The position numbers were made by a program, and so were the translations under genes. From assembly GCA_003290165.1 (NCBI GenBank), contig QNQO01000449.1:496001-560000 (forward strand): a DNA stretch of 64,000 nt, written 5' to 3'. The notes beneath the pieces are model-generated. The model saw only the letters and a program-made list of their open reading frames with translations. It was not told the origin of the DNA and ran no database searches. The DNA comes from Berberis thunbergii. Lineage: Eukaryota; Streptophyta; Magnoliopsida; Ranunculales; Berberidaceae. This document shows positions 1 to 11,913 of the stretch, piece by piece. Numbering within the stretch: the first letter of the stretch is position 1; every line of letters starts with the position of its first letter.

Positions 1-950
1 AGAAATGTCTTGTTCATAGAGGACAACTTCAACACACTCATAGAGTTCCGGAAGAAGTCGGCCCTAAAAAAAAAACTCCATGATGCCTTCTCCACAAGTG
101 AGGAGACCAGCTAGATGAGCCCCTAATCAGCTACATAAAATATGAAGTCCTCCCAGCGGATAAGCTAGAGGCTCATAAGATGAAAAATAGAGCGGCACGG
201 TACATGCTCATCAATGACAGACTGTATAAAATATTAGCCATTTGCTCATGACCCCCAAAGAGGCAGACTATGTCATCCAATAAATCCATGAAATAATCTG
301 CGGGAACCACCCCGGAGAAAGGAAACTGGCTCATAAAGGCCTCACGCTGGAGTACTACTGGCCAAAAATGCAGCAAGACGCTAAAGACCTAGTCCGTAAG
401 TATGATAAGTATCAGAGGTATGCCCCGTATGCACATATACCTTCATAGGACCTGGTCCCAATGACTAGTTCGTGGCCCTTCGTGCAGTAGGATATGGACA
501 TTGTAGGCCCATTCCCCATCTCTGAGAGGAAGAAGTTCTTCCTTGTGGTTGTTGACTACTTCGCCAAATGGGTGGAACTAGAACCCTTATCCAAGATAAG
601 GGATAATCAAATCAAGAACTTACTCTAAAAATCTATCGTTTGCTGATTCGGAATACCAAAATCATGGTCATTAATAACGAGACTGAATTCAAAGGCAAGA
701 AAGTCAAGCAGAGGTCACTAACCGAACTATCCTGGAGGCGATCAAGAGGAACTATTCTGGGCATCCTTTGGGCGTATCATACTACAAAAAGGACTTCAAA
801 TGGAGAGACACCATTCGCATTGGCCCATGGGTCTGAGGCAATGGTTACTGTAGAACTAGGAATGCCTACGTTCAGAATGGAGGAGTTCAGGATGGAAGAC
901 AATGATGAAGCTCTGAGACTTGGATTAGACTTACTCGAATAGTTGCTAAT
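1..950 (+). pseudogene. Ty3/gypsy (Tat-type) integrase remnant
   Basis: End of a retrotransposon pol gene that would insert element cDNA into the genome. Translated fragments read LPADKLEAHK at about 149-178 (linker before the integrase zinc-binding domain), DIVGPFP followed by VVVDYFAKWVE at about 494-575 (integrase core) and GETPFALAHGSEAM near 801-845 (C-terminal part of the core). The reading frame shifts several times and contains stops, so no protein can be made. The wording of the core motifs resembles the plant Tat lineage. The 5' part of the element lies outside the window, and an LTR-like stretch follows directly, as expected at a 3' end. Family call is firm; lineage call is inference. 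Confidence 0.85.
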
Positions 951-959
951 GAGACATCA

Positions 960-1497
960 ATCAATCATAGATAATAGCCATACATGTGGCATGGGCTAAT
1001 TGTAGCACGAAAATGGCTTCAACATCGTCCCAACCTGACCCATTCACAAACTGTTGTTTAGTCCATAAGTCAGGTGCCCAGGCCCAAAATACGCTAGCCC
1101 AAGAGGCATGGATCTTAGGGCTAGGCCCAGGAAAATAAGGTCCAAACACAAATCTCATAGTTGTCACATGCCTGAGATCCACTCGCACAAAATCTTCTCT
1201 AAGCCCAATCAAACATTGGGTCATAAACAAAGCCAAGTGCCAAAGAGACCCAATCATGTACAAGTAAGATCTTATGCGAATCTCCTCCATCCACCACGCT
1301 CTCAATTACACGGACAGTTGGGGAGGGAACACTTGCTATAAGAGATGGTGAAAGGAAGAAGAAAAATATGCATACACATTGCAATTTACATACAGTCTTC
1401 ATTCTTCCTTACATCGATATCCAACTTAAGCATCAGAGTGCCTTCGGCCACCACAATGGTGGTCCTTGGCTTAACCACTGCTTATTTTTGCAGGCTT
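960..1497 (+). repeat. gypsy LTR remnant
   Basis: AT-rich non-coding stretch after the integrase. It shares the marker GAGTGCCTTCGGCCACC (about 1436-1452) and the following TTTTGCAG with the LTR at 51602-52206, which reads GAGTGCCTTTGGTCACCC at the same place. It stops abruptly at a CACTA-like terminus at 1498, so its last ~50 bp appear to be missing. The start is approximate. Confidence 0.6.
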
Positions 1498-2695
1498 CAC
1501 TACAACAATTAAGGCATTTTTCAAGAAAAATGTCCTTGACAAAACTCAAAATTTTGTTGAAAAATACTTTTAACGAGGAAAAAATTCGTTAGTGAGTTCC
1601 TGGAGGCATCCTTGTAGCTAAAGGTATTTGCCAAGGAATTACAGTTTTTTTTTGGTAAAAGGGATGCTAAGTCAAGGAAATATTTTGTTGGTAATACTGA
1701 CAACTACCAAGGAAATTCGTTGGTAAAAATCAAATATTGTTACAAACAAATTGTTTGTTGCAAGAACTATTTTATTTACCTATGAATTTTTTCTTGAAAA
1801 ATCTTAAAATCATCAAGGAAAATTAGCGTTGGCAAAGGTAACAACCTTTATCATAGAACTTTTTTGTTGGTAAAATGCATGTATATCAACGAAAGTTGTC
1901 ATAGGCATTGTTAGTAATTACCAAGGAATTTCGTTGTTAAAAAGCAAACAACTTTACCAACGATTTATTTTGTTGCAGAAAAAGGGTTCGTAAATCCAAG
2001 GGTAATTTTTGTGGGAAGAGGTATTCACCTGTACCAAGAAAAATAATTTGTTGATAAACACATAAGCATATATACCAAGGAAACACAATTTTGAAGCTAA
2101 ACAATATACTTTCACCAAGAAAAAATTATTCCTTGATAAATGCATAATATATTAAACCATGAAATGTTCCTTGAAAAAGGCTTAAAATAAACAACAAATA
2201 GTTGAACATTTTCCAGGAAAATTTAATGAATACCAACATAATTTTCATTAGAAATAGTTTAATACCACGACAAATTGTTGGTTTTATACCCAGGAAAATT
2301 GTCTTTAAAAAACATGTTAAAATACTTTAATCAAGGAATGATTTGGTTAAAAATATTCCTTCAATTTTTTGTCGCCAAATTGTTCGACTACTCTTCAACC
2401 AACATTGGATATTTTATCAAAAATCTTATGCAAAAATTAACTGAATCTGTTATAGAACAAATCTTGAAAATTAAGTCTAACAATATAATCATCGAAATAA
2501 TCTTTAAGCTCCACTAACAATCCTACAAACTTCGTATCAATTAAAATTCAATAAATAATTTCTAAAAAACAAGTAAATATTAATTCCGTCATAGTGGAAC
2601 TTGAAAGTTCTTCGCATATGCTTGCTAAACAACACCCACAACTTGGTTGAGTAGACAGGAGACTTCGAGGTGTACTTTCTTCAAACAATAATATC
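1498..2695 (+). mobile_element. possible CACTA left end with subterminal repeats
   Basis: Begins CACTACAACAATTAAGG, a CACTA-type terminus. The body carries many degenerate direct and inverted copies of a motif close to TACCAAGGAATTTCGTTGGTAA (for example near 1704-1730 and 1917-1945), spaced like subterminal repeats of En/Spm elements. No coding sequence is seen. CACTA-1 begins at 2696. The bases just right of CACTA-1 (26877-26886, TTTTGTAGTG) could be this element's other terminus, making it the host of the nest, but the flanking triplets (CTT and GTT) do not match exactly. Confidence 0.45.
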
Positions 2696-2935
2696 CACTA
2701 CACCAAAAGGCCAGTTTAGCTACGCCGAGCTGGCCACGGTTCTAAACCGTTGGTTTATTTGCCACGGCCAAAAACCGTAGCTATAAGTACCAACGGCTTA
2801 AAACCGTGGGTAAAAAAAACCCTGGCCACGGCTTAAAACCGTTGGTATAATGAGCACGGCTAAACACCGTGGCTATTAGTAGCAACGGCTCAAAACCGTG
2901 GGCATTATTAGAAACGGCTCAAAACCATGGCTACA
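2696..2935 (+). repeat. CACTA-1 P-type subterminal repeats
   Basis: Terminal repeat followed by about nine copies of the near-palindrome family GCCACGGTTTTAAACCGTGG / GCAACGGCTCAAAACCGT, alternating in orientation. Such arrays bind the TNPA/TNP1 protein in En/Spm. The same array with small changes begins at 58301. Confidence 0.85.
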
Positions 2936-2974
2936 TGAAAAGCTGAAAAAAAAATTTGGGCGAGCTATTTTGGC

Positions 2975-3210
2975 GCTCGACCTTCCCTCCACTCGACTTC
3001 CATCGACAAACCTTCCCTCCCCTCCACAAACCTGCTCCTTCCCTCGACTTCCCTTGACTTCCATCGACATCGACTTCCTCAACTTCCATCCCTCGACTTT
3101 GACATCCCTGCTCCCTCCCTCAACTCTACTCCACTTGACTTCCCTGCTCCCTCCCTCGACTTCCCTGCACCTCCCTCGACTTCCCTGGTCTTCCCTCCTT
3201 AGTACTCGGC
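2975..3210 (+). repeat. pyrimidine-rich degenerate repeat of the CACTA left arm
   Basis: Irregular repeats of CTCGACTTCCCTGCTCCCTC. The same block occurs at 58705-58960 in CACTA-4, so it is a family feature. Pro/Ser/Leu-rich open frames here come from base composition and are not called as genes. Confidence 0.7.
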
Positions 3211-3756
3211 GTTTTCAAAATCGATCAGCCACTGCAACCATTCTCTCGTACAGGTACTCTCTCTCCCTCTCTTTCTGTTTTATTTTTGATGAAATTAGGG
3301 TTCCTGAATGTAGAATTTTTTTATTTAGAGGTTTTGAATCTCTAGGGTTCCTGAATTGTTTTTTGAATCTGTAGGTTTCATGTAGAGGTTTTTTGAAATT
3401 AGGGTTTGAATCTCTAGGGCTCAAAACCGTATGCCTGATAAATTTCTGATATAATTTAATTTTTTGAATCTTTAATTTTTGTATGAAATTCCTGATATAA
3501 TTTGAAACCAGGAAATACATCTCTGGGATTTACATACAAATGATATAATTAGGCTTTTATTTAGAAGTAAGTCATTGCTATATGATTTACATACAAATGT
3601 TGGTCTCTGGACTAGCTTTGCTCCTACAAGGAAGCTTTAATGGATAATTTTAACTTGTAATGTGCATTTTAAAACAAAATGTTTATATGTATGTTGGTCC
3701 ACAAATTCTGTTTTGTTGATGCTAATGATAATGTTGATTTATTGTCTATCTTCCAG

Positions 3757-3840
3757 CTATAGCAGGAACAAACAAGGCTGCCTCCAGTGGCAATACTTTG
3801 AACACGAGGAAGCTTGATAAAGAAACAGAAGTTCTTGCTC
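3757..3840 (+). other. exon conserved between CACTA-1 and CACTA-4
   Basis: An 84-bp exon-like block bounded by an AG acceptor and a GTGAGT donor, reading AGTNKAASSGNTLNTRKLDK in the open frame. The same block, with the same splice sites and length, is at 60354-60437, where one codon has become a stop. Homology with CACTA-4 continues to about 4240. Within that stretch the motif GGATCCTAAATAACCCC followed by an A-run (about 4065-4108) matches the 3' tail of the LINE at 27833-29342, which suggests an old LINE tail inherited by both elements. The protein role is unknown; it is probably part of an element-encoded product. Confidence 0.55.
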
Positions 3841-4224
3841 GTGAGTACTCAACTCTTTGGATGTTGTGGTTTCTTACAGTTTAATTGTATCATCATTAGA
3901 TTGCCTCTAGCTTCTACAAAGCTATAAGGAAATGCAAGATGCCATTAAAGAGGGATACACATTAAAATGGGCTGGTTTTATCAAAATGTAAAGAAACCAG
4001 CAAAGAAACCTAAACATAAAACCAAATATGCGAAATTAGTAAATCCAACTTCGTTTTGGTTCGGGGATCCTAAATAACCCCTACTCAATTTCCTTAAAAA
4101 AAAACCATTTGCTTTGGTTGCTTGGTTCTTGCATGAATCTAAGTAAGGCGAATACAAGAAAACTCACTCCTTTATCATCAGAAGGACCGAGTTATCCTTA
4201 AATTAGTGAATCCCATGATTTCAC

Positions 4225-4916
4225 TTCTTACTCAAAAAAATGTAAGATGATCCGAACCCATTCATTAAATCAGCTGGGATTCTATTCTTGGAAGGGAATG
4301 AAGTGTAGAAGGCAAGTGGTGTGGAGATGGTGTAGGAGTTGGGATCATGGACCTTTTGAGTAACTTTAGAGACTAAGTTTCTCTTGAATGTACAGAGCTG
4401 CTTGGGTCCTCCAAGAATCATAGCAAAGCAATTAGACAAGGCATCATCATGGAAGGGGAGTTTTTTTTTCAAAAGACCCATTTTTCTCAGTTGTTGCAGT
4501 GGCTGGTTGCGTCACTTTATCACACTTGATGGAGACCACAACACCTGAGAGAAAATAAGAAAACCACAAAGAGAAGAAATTGGTAAGAGTTGACATTTAG
4601 GATCCAAGTAAAAAACATGTGAAAGTAGGGGGGTGGGGGGGGGGGGGGGAGATGGCAGTCTTCAATTTCAACTCAAGTCCTCCATTTTTCTCTCAACTAC
4701 TGACTATGTCAGTGTTTTCCCTGAAATATTTTTCTCTGGAACCAAACATAACCTAAGAAAAAAAATACAGAGGTGAAGTGAACCAGAGAGGTCTTGATGC
4801 TGAGCACAGTCCATGCATGAAACAGAGCCCTTCACAATGGTGCATGTTGAATATTGGAACTGGCTGCAAGTTACAGTGAACATAAGAAGTAAACCAATAA
4901 CCCAACGGAGAGCCAT
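4225..4916 (-). pseudogene. Ole e 1-like (pollen Ole e 1/extensin family) gene fragment
   Basis: Captured host gene on the strand opposite to TNP1. Exon 1 starts at 4916 (MALRWVIGLLLMFTV, a signal-peptide-like start) and continues TIVKGSVSCMDCAQHQDLSG, the N-terminal core of secreted cell-wall Ole e 1-domain proteins. The second exon begins near 4555 after TCTCAG and reads GVVVSIKCDKVTQPATATTE, then NGSFE. After a frameshift at an A-run near 4450-4470 it reads GGPKQLCTFKRNLVSK and NSYTISTPLAFYTSFP. The family's usual exon order is kept with one intron, so capture was at DNA level. Homology between CACTA-1 and CACTA-4 ends at about 4240, which marks one border of the captured piece. The frameshift means no full protein. 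Confidence 0.75.
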
Positions 4917-4994
4917 GGAGTGTGCTGTATGGGAGAATAGATAGCATGTCAGATATTAAATAGAAGAGAGCAACACCTATTATGGTTTGCAAAA

Positions 4995-5910
4995 GTTAAT
5001 GAGCAAAAAAAATTAGGTGAAAGTTAGGTGACATAACTCAAACATAATTTCTTTGTCATTCTAGGCGATTCTGTCAAGCTGATTTTCGATGGATGTGGAG
5101 GCCAATTACTATTAGCATTAAGCCAATGTTATTTAATCTTTCCAATTGGTACTATAATTTTATTCCCATTGAACTCAATAGTGAGGCACATAACTTAGCT
5201 ACTACTGTTGGACGACTTTATTGTAATCGTATTTAGTTTATTATTAATGCATAATGCTTTATAAATAAATAAATAAATAAACTTATTTGTCCTAAACTGT
5301 TGTGTTATGTTGCATTTCTTAACTGCCATATATTGATGAACTAATGAAGAAGTAATATTTTCTGTCTAGATAAACTTTGCTCCTTATCCTCTATCAAGTA
5401 TCTAATATCACCATATAGTAGTGTTGAATCAGACTCATAAACCTATTAAATGTTCATAGGGGTGCCATATAGTAGCATGATAGAGAATTGATTACTGATA
5501 TCTATTCAAAAAGATCAACATACATTGCAATATATTACTATCATGAATTGATGCAACTAAGCATTGAAAGAACTAAAATCTGTCCTAGACTTGTGCATCA
5601 AAGCATCTTGAAAGACAACCCCAACCTGAAAAGCTTACTGGAATTTTAATTGACTATGCTACAATATTTTTTTATGCATTTCTAATGCTATTTTAGTCAT
5701 CCTCTTTGGTTGAGACCAAATATTTTGTCTTTGTTTCTTATTTTGACTTTTGAGTTGGGAAAGGGAAGCTTTGTAGCTATGTATTCAGATTGGCTTTTCC
5801 AATGCTTTATAAAAATCTATTTGTGGTGATATGTTGTGGAAGGAAATTATCTATAAATGTGGTGTATATAGTTGATTCTTATTTCTTTTTGTTTGATAAT
5901 GGTTAATATC
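4995..5910. other. AT-rich spacer
   Basis: No gene recognised. Contains a short (AAAT)n tract near 5260-5282. It lies between the captured Ole e 1 fragment and TNP1, where an intact family member would be expected to carry TNP2, so that gene appears to be deleted here. Confidence 0.5.
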
Positions 5911-5911
5911 T

Positions 5912-7181
5912 ATGATGTCATTGATAGAAATGGATAGTACTCACGGCAATCTCTCCACCATTGATGTCACTAGATCTACAAATGATGACAGTAAAGTTAA
6001 ACATACCATACATTTCAACCTCCACGGTTTAGCAGTTGGACCTGGTGCTAGAAATTTCAATAAAAACATTGGAAAGCTTGTTGAAACCCTTGTGCCCATC
6101 AAATTCAAGGGTTGGCACCATGTTACTGACAACTACAAAGAGGATGTGTGGAATGGCCTCAAGGTGAGATTTTACATCATTGATTTTCATAATGTTTTAT
6201 TTTATTTTCAACTTATATCTCAATGGCTTATTTGCAGCGTGAATATGACATCCCAAATTATGTGAAAAGGAGTGTACATTTGAAAATGCCTAAATATTAT
6301 AGAAGGTTCAAGGCAGATCTTAGGAAGAATTATTTGGATAAGTATCCTACCATTGAGGAACAATAGAAGCATGTTCCAAATGGTGTAAGAGAGGAGGATT
6401 GGAAGGAGTTTGTTCGCTATGAGAGCACCCCTGAAGCGAAGGCAATTAGAGCCCAAAATGCAAAAAACAAAAAGGCTTCAAAGTATGTATGGGGGGGAGG
6501 CCAAAAGAGCGCTGCAGAAGTAGAGTATGAAATGGTAATTGAGTTTCTAGCTACTAGTACAATATTATATACCATTTAACTATATAGGCTGAGACTAATC
6601 TTTCAAGTATATAGGTTGAGAAGAACCCTGATGGGGAACCAGTCACATGCACTGACATATGGATTGCTTGTCACACGGGAAAGGATGGAAAACCCACGCA
6701 TGGTGCTGAACTATATATGGTATGTGCCCAATGATGTCTTTATACACAATTTTTAATTTACTTTGTAGTTGTTTGAATATTATTTGTGTCCTGATTTATT
6801 TTATTTTTTCATTCTTTTGAAGGAACAAGTTAAAGCAAAAAAAGCCGCCTTTCAAGAATCTTCAACCTAGGGTACCACTGACCTTACTATTGATGATGAT
6901 CCTCTACGCCAAGTGTTTGGCCAAGAAGCAAGGGGACGTACTCGTTGTGTTGGATCCACCGTCTCTAAAAGGAAGTATGATGCTGCACTTGCCGCTCGTT
7001 CATTGCTTTTGGAAAAAACATTGGAAGTAAAAAAAATTAGCGAAAAATTGGAAGAAAATGTTAGATGGGTACGAGAGAGACTTGAAAGTGGAACTTATGT
7101 GAGACCATCAACAAGTGAGGGAACACAAGGAGGGACACAAAGAACTGAAGATACACCGTCATCCTGTGCACAATCGACAAG
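5912..7181 (+). pseudogene. TNP1-like protein (plant transposase, Ptta/En/Spm family)
   Basis: TNPA/TNP1-type accessory protein, expected to bind the subterminal repeats and help TNP2. Exons: about 5928-6163 (VGPGARNFNKNIGKLVETLV, the usual start of this domain), 6238-6534 (YDIPNYVKR through YRRFKADLRKNYLDKY), 6615-6719 (NPDGEPVTCTDIWIACHTGK, the domain's characteristic threonine/tryptophan block) and 6823-7181. The last exon has EVKKISEKLEENVRWVRERL, a predicted C-terminal coiled coil. GT/AG borders are visible at each junction. Two nonsense codons (before KHVPNG near 6364, before GTTDL near 6870) break it. A 12-bp repeat, CTCCATTACCAC, follows at 7208-7265 and may belong to a further Pro-rich exon running to about 7590. 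Confidence 0.8.
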
Positions 7182-7189
7182 GTAACCAG

Positions 7190-8650
7190 AAAATCCATTA
7201 CCTCATCTCCATTACCACCATCTCCATTACCTCCATCTCCATTACCACCATCTCCATTACCATCATCTTCTCAAGGTGTTGCCAGGTTTCCTTCTCCAAG
7301 CAATCCTGTTCCTTCAGTGTCAAGGACTTACAAAGTTTGTGATTGGGAAAAGAATGTCATTGCGATAGCAATAGAGGTTGTAGATCCTATCCATCAATTC
7401 TGTTGCGCTTGTCATGGATCATTGAACCCTGCAACAGATATCAGACTTTCCTTATGCTTCAAATTCAGGACTGGGGTGAAACTTTACAAGAGTGATCCAA
7501 AAGGAGACATGATGGGGGATTTGGACGTTGGTGATTTCTTCGTATGGTGTAAAAATCATGTGGAACTTGATGATTTGGACGTTGGTGATTCCTAACCCCC
7601 TTGCAAGTGATCTTAGTTTCTCCAGGTATAGTGTTATGTGTCAATATGTAGTGTTGTATGTCAGCCTTCCTTGGAGCACAATTACCATTCATTTATTTTC
7701 ATGTCCTGAACTACTTTTTCATTTGTTCTTTGTAGATATTGGAATTACTTGAGGAAGCAAACATTTGTTCTGGAATTATTTACAGTTCACTTCTATCTAT
7801 CTTGGGTATTTGTTGCACCTTATCTGATGGCGATGATTCACATTGCAGCAGCGCTAAGACTATGTCTTGAAGATTATCTATTGCAGGGAAAATCCATTCC
7901 TTCTTGTGGTAAAATACACTACGGGCACGTGATTGTTCCTTTTAAGGTAACTAGCTAAAGCTTAAGTGCAAATATCTATAGACTTAACCACAAAATGACT
8001 ATTGCTTGCCTCATCCCATTTGAAACATTGTTTCTTCTATTTGAATTCTCATTCACAACAATTGGTATGACCTCAGTTCATCTTTGATTACTATGGTGCA
8101 TATACTACAGTTTGCTTTGTTCTCATATTTATGTCTATTGCTTTTGATATTGATTTTGATGTCTTTCTTTATACAGGAGTTCTATTTTCTACACAAAAAC
8201 ACCCAAAAACCAAGAGTCTAATGGTGAATTTTCTGACTATATTTACTTTTTCATGTTTATTTATGATCAATATACATATTTAAGACTCTCATTGCTTGAC
8301 TACTTTTTGTGAAGTTTGCATTTGCAGTTTTAATTATTTATGTATTTGTTTCATCTAACTGTCAGGTATGGCAGTCAATTGTCTCCAAGGAAAGACAGAA
8401 ACATGCAGTTTCCTGGTACACTTTATGTGGTGAAATTGGGGATTAGATGTTAGACCCAGGTATATAACCTGTTTTTTCTCACTTTCCTCGTTTTGATCAT
8501 CTGAATCCATTTTCAAGATTATTTGTGCTAGGATGATACTTCGATCCTTGCAGACGTAGTTACAAATTCTGCTTTATAAGACCTTCCGATAAGAGTTCAT
8601 TATATCATTGACTCTTTGATTGAATGTTGCAGTAACCTTTATGTCATTAC
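7190..8650 (+). other. possible TNP1 tail and unrecognised exon-like pieces
   Basis: 7190-7590 reads as a Ser/Pro-rich stretch and then an open frame with no recognised domain. 7737-7866 encodes ELLEEANICSGIIYSSLLSI in an open frame and could be an exon of the membrane-protein gene downstream. 8384-8450 has a short open segment, YGSQLSPRKDRNMQFPGTLY. None can be named, and no strong splice chain joins them. Confidence 0.3.
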
Positions 8651-8654
8651 TCAG

Positions 8655-9159
8655 GTTACTTCAGCTCTTTTGGATGTGAAGAAGCTCAATACAAATGAAG
8701 AGAGTTCACCCCCTCCACGGTCAACACTCTTTCCCAGTTCAAGGAGCAACATTGACCATTCTGCACTTGTTGATGAGGATTCAAGGTCTAAAGTGTTTGA
8801 AACTGTCAAAACCTCAAGATTGAATGCAAGGAAAATGGTGGATGTTGCTACACAGGTATAAGTGCTTTAATTTTGTTGGTCTTCCTTAGATTTTATTTTA
8901 TTATCTTCATGGTTGTCATCAAATTTGCTTTCATGTCTATATAATTTTTACACTGGTGGATCTCCTTTTCAATCAGCTTGAGCCATGCAAAACACAGCAA
9001 GTAGCTAGCCACCATAATCAAAGTGGCACTACCATCTACTTGACTGGTACTTGGTTATCTGTGTTCATGGTCATCACCCAGTTTTGACATGTCCCAACCA
9101 TCGGCCTAGTGCATTACTTATGCTGTCATTGTTAAAATTTTCAATTTTTTTATTCAAAA

Positions 9160-9251
<92 letters not shown>

Positions 9252-11004
9252 TGTTTTTTGGCAATGCACCTAGTCCATTTCATTAATTATTGATTTTGCT
9301 CCAGGTGATGTCCTCTTTGAAGGAAGGAGAGGATGCTCTAAAAAAGATTGGAGAAGCATTGGAAGATTGTGGCATACCAGCTTTTCAAACTATTGCAACT
9401 TCAGAGCCTATTCATCAGGATCAATCAGTTTCTTGCACATCAGTGCCAATGATGCCAGTGAATACGACTGTTTCAAAGCATACAAATGCCTCTGAAGCAT
9501 TTGAAGCACAAATCTTTTCAGGCCTCATATCCTCCTGTGTTGCTACTTTGCTCATGATACAGGTATATAGGAACCCATACTTACAACATGTGCTGAATAT
9601 GGTTGAATTATCTGTCCTCACATTCAGTCAGTTCCATTTTGGTTATGTGACATGTGTGCGTGTGTACCTTAAATGCATGCATGCATAATCCAAAAGCTGA
9701 AAAGAGTCGAGAGCATTTAGATCAAATGTATAAGCTATACTTTTGGTTCTTTCTGCTTGTGAATTTTTATGATATGAATCTTCCAAGATTTTCTATTTTG
9801 CTAAATCTCCCAAGATTTGTCTATGCTTAGGAGATGAGATTTTTGTATTTGAGTAAAATACCAAATAATGGTTTTCTCTGATAGATTAGCTTTGGCTTGG
9901 ATATGTTCCTATTGAGTGCTTGGAGCCATGCCTGTATGGAAGTCCAACTCTTAAGAAAATCAAATTCAATATCCAAGGCTAGAGGTATTTCAAATTGTTT
10001 TTTTGACATGGCCAATGACAATTCATGAATTAAGAAATATTCATGACCGCCTTAATCGTGGCGGGAAAAAGGTACGAAGGAAGAAAAACAACAGAAATGG
10101 GAATCTGTAATGACAAGACCAATGACAGTGTGGATTTACATAATGGATTTCTTCCTTATAGAAAGGAATTAAAAGCTACTAGTACTAGTAATAGAAGCAA
10201 ATAATCCTAATATTCTTTGAAACTGCCAACTAGATTGGAACAAGAGCAAGCATCTACTTTATTCTGTTATCAGAACGAAAGCACCTCTCGCCCAATGGCT
10301 AGAGCCATGCATTGGTAATAATTGTTTTCATTTTTACTGTTAAAAAGGAGAGGAAACCGAGTGCGTTCATTTCTAGAAAGTGTATGCTTGAACTTCAATG
10401 ATGAAATTTGAGTATGCAAAGTGCCAGTCATGCTTGTAATTTTAGTAATGAGTCTTGATTATTTCTCTTGCAGTGTTGCTGTGATGACAAAAGCATACAC
10501 TTATGACAGTGGAGCGAACAGAGATCTGAGGCTCCTTCAGGATATAGCTAGTTATCTGCTTCTTGCTTGTGGCTTGATCTATGTCATTTTGGTAAAGTTC
10601 GAACTGTCTAAAAATCTAAGCATTCTTCATATTAGCTAGGAGGACTATTAGCTAGGAGGACTATTAGTCATCATGTCTTGTTCTTTCTGCGTGTAATAAT
10701 TGGTAATATATGTGTTTATCACTTTATTCAATTTTCTGATTTTCCTAGATACTTCTATTAGAGGAATCTTTGGTTCTTTCAACTGATTCCATTTGTACTT
10801 TAAGCTGGCATTTTCTAATTGGAATTGCTGATACTCACTGTTTGGTTGAAATGATATTCTCAGGGTCTACTATGTATTTGCTTTCTCAAACATGCTCAGC
10901 AGAAGAAAGATATTAAACAAGAACAAGCAGCCAAAGACCTTGAGTTAAGGCATAATATCATAATTGAGAGTTCTACACAATTACAAATTCCGCAGCTCTA
11001 TTAG
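8655..11004 (+). pseudogene. unrecognised host gene fragment, putative membrane protein
   Basis: Four exon-like segments with clean splice signals: 8655-8855, 9305-9562, 10474-10591 and 10864-11004 (ending in TAG). The first two join in frame: NARKMVDVATQ, then VMSSLKEGEDALKKIGEALE. The third carries DLRLLQDIASYLLLACGLIY and joins in frame to GLLCICFLKHAQQKKD, together giving one likely transmembrane segment with a positively charged flank and a short tail. Between the second and third segments the phases disagree by one base, so there is either a frameshift or a missed exon. I do not recognise the family. It sits inside CACTA-1 in the same sense as TNP1 and is most simply another captured gene, with the 3' end retained. 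Confidence 0.5.
9162..9250. repeat. (TAA)n microsatellite
   Basis: About 29 uninterrupted TAA/ATA units in the intron between the first two exons of the unrecognised gene. Poly-Ile open frames on both strands here are artefacts. Confidence 0.97.
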
Positions 11005-11913
11005 AAGGGATATGATTTTGGGTTTGCTCTTAACTGGATGCCACTACAGTATTTTTCTATTATATGAAAGGGCTTTGGCTTGATCAATAGACACTTCTTA
11101 TGTCTCAGGCGCTAGCTTCTTGCCTTCAAAATGGCCATGGGGACTGTGACATTTATAGGAAATGTAATGACATAATGTCGCCCCGTAGTCTATGCCGTGT
11201 TAATGTTTCTGCTAAAGTAGAACTTCCCTTTTTCAGTTGTTTGTGAAAAATCCCAAATACCTGCAATTTAAATCAATATAGTATTTTTAGCACAACTTGA
11301 ATCCTTTGAAAGATTGTTCATATTCGTTAATGTCGATTGATTATGGAAATATAACCCTACAAAAGTGGTTACAAGTAACATTCCTTTTTTTGACAAAGTG
11401 TGCATTCAATGAAAGGGAAGGGATGATCCGAACACTGCAGCACAGAACGCGTCCCAGGCAGGGTGCGCTGCAGTTTCAGCGTGCTCTGCATTGCAGACAG
11501 AGTGCGATGTTGATCCAGACAGAGTGCAATTCAATGTGTCTGCTGTACGTGTTGTTTCTGGCCGCAGTGGGTTTCAGCGTGCGCGGTTAGCACACCGGTT
11601 TTGAGCTGTGGTTGAGGTCTGCTGGGAGGCTTGCGGGTTTTTCTGCACGCTGCTGCGAAACTAAGCTTGCTTTAGTGCTGTCCGGGTTGCTGGGAGCTGA
11701 CTGCTTGGGCTGACTTCATTTCGTGCTTTAAGTTTGGCATGGACATTCTTCCTGTCTTAGTCCAGGTTTGCTCTTTTATATTTGGATTTTGATCATATGT
11801 TAGGTATGTTATAATGTCGTGATCTATTTTGATATTTGATGATATCATTCTCTTCCTTTTACAAATTGTCTATTTGAATTTGTGTTTAATAGCTTGTCTA
11901 TGTGCTAATGCAG

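Noticed and set aside
4622..4652. G-run (possible G-quadruplex) near 4626-4650
   Set aside because: Simple homopolymer in an intron-like spacer of the captured Ole e 1 fragment; nothing suggests a function.
9051..9293. Poly-isoleucine open frames on both strands
   Set aside because: Pure translation of the (TAA)n microsatellite.
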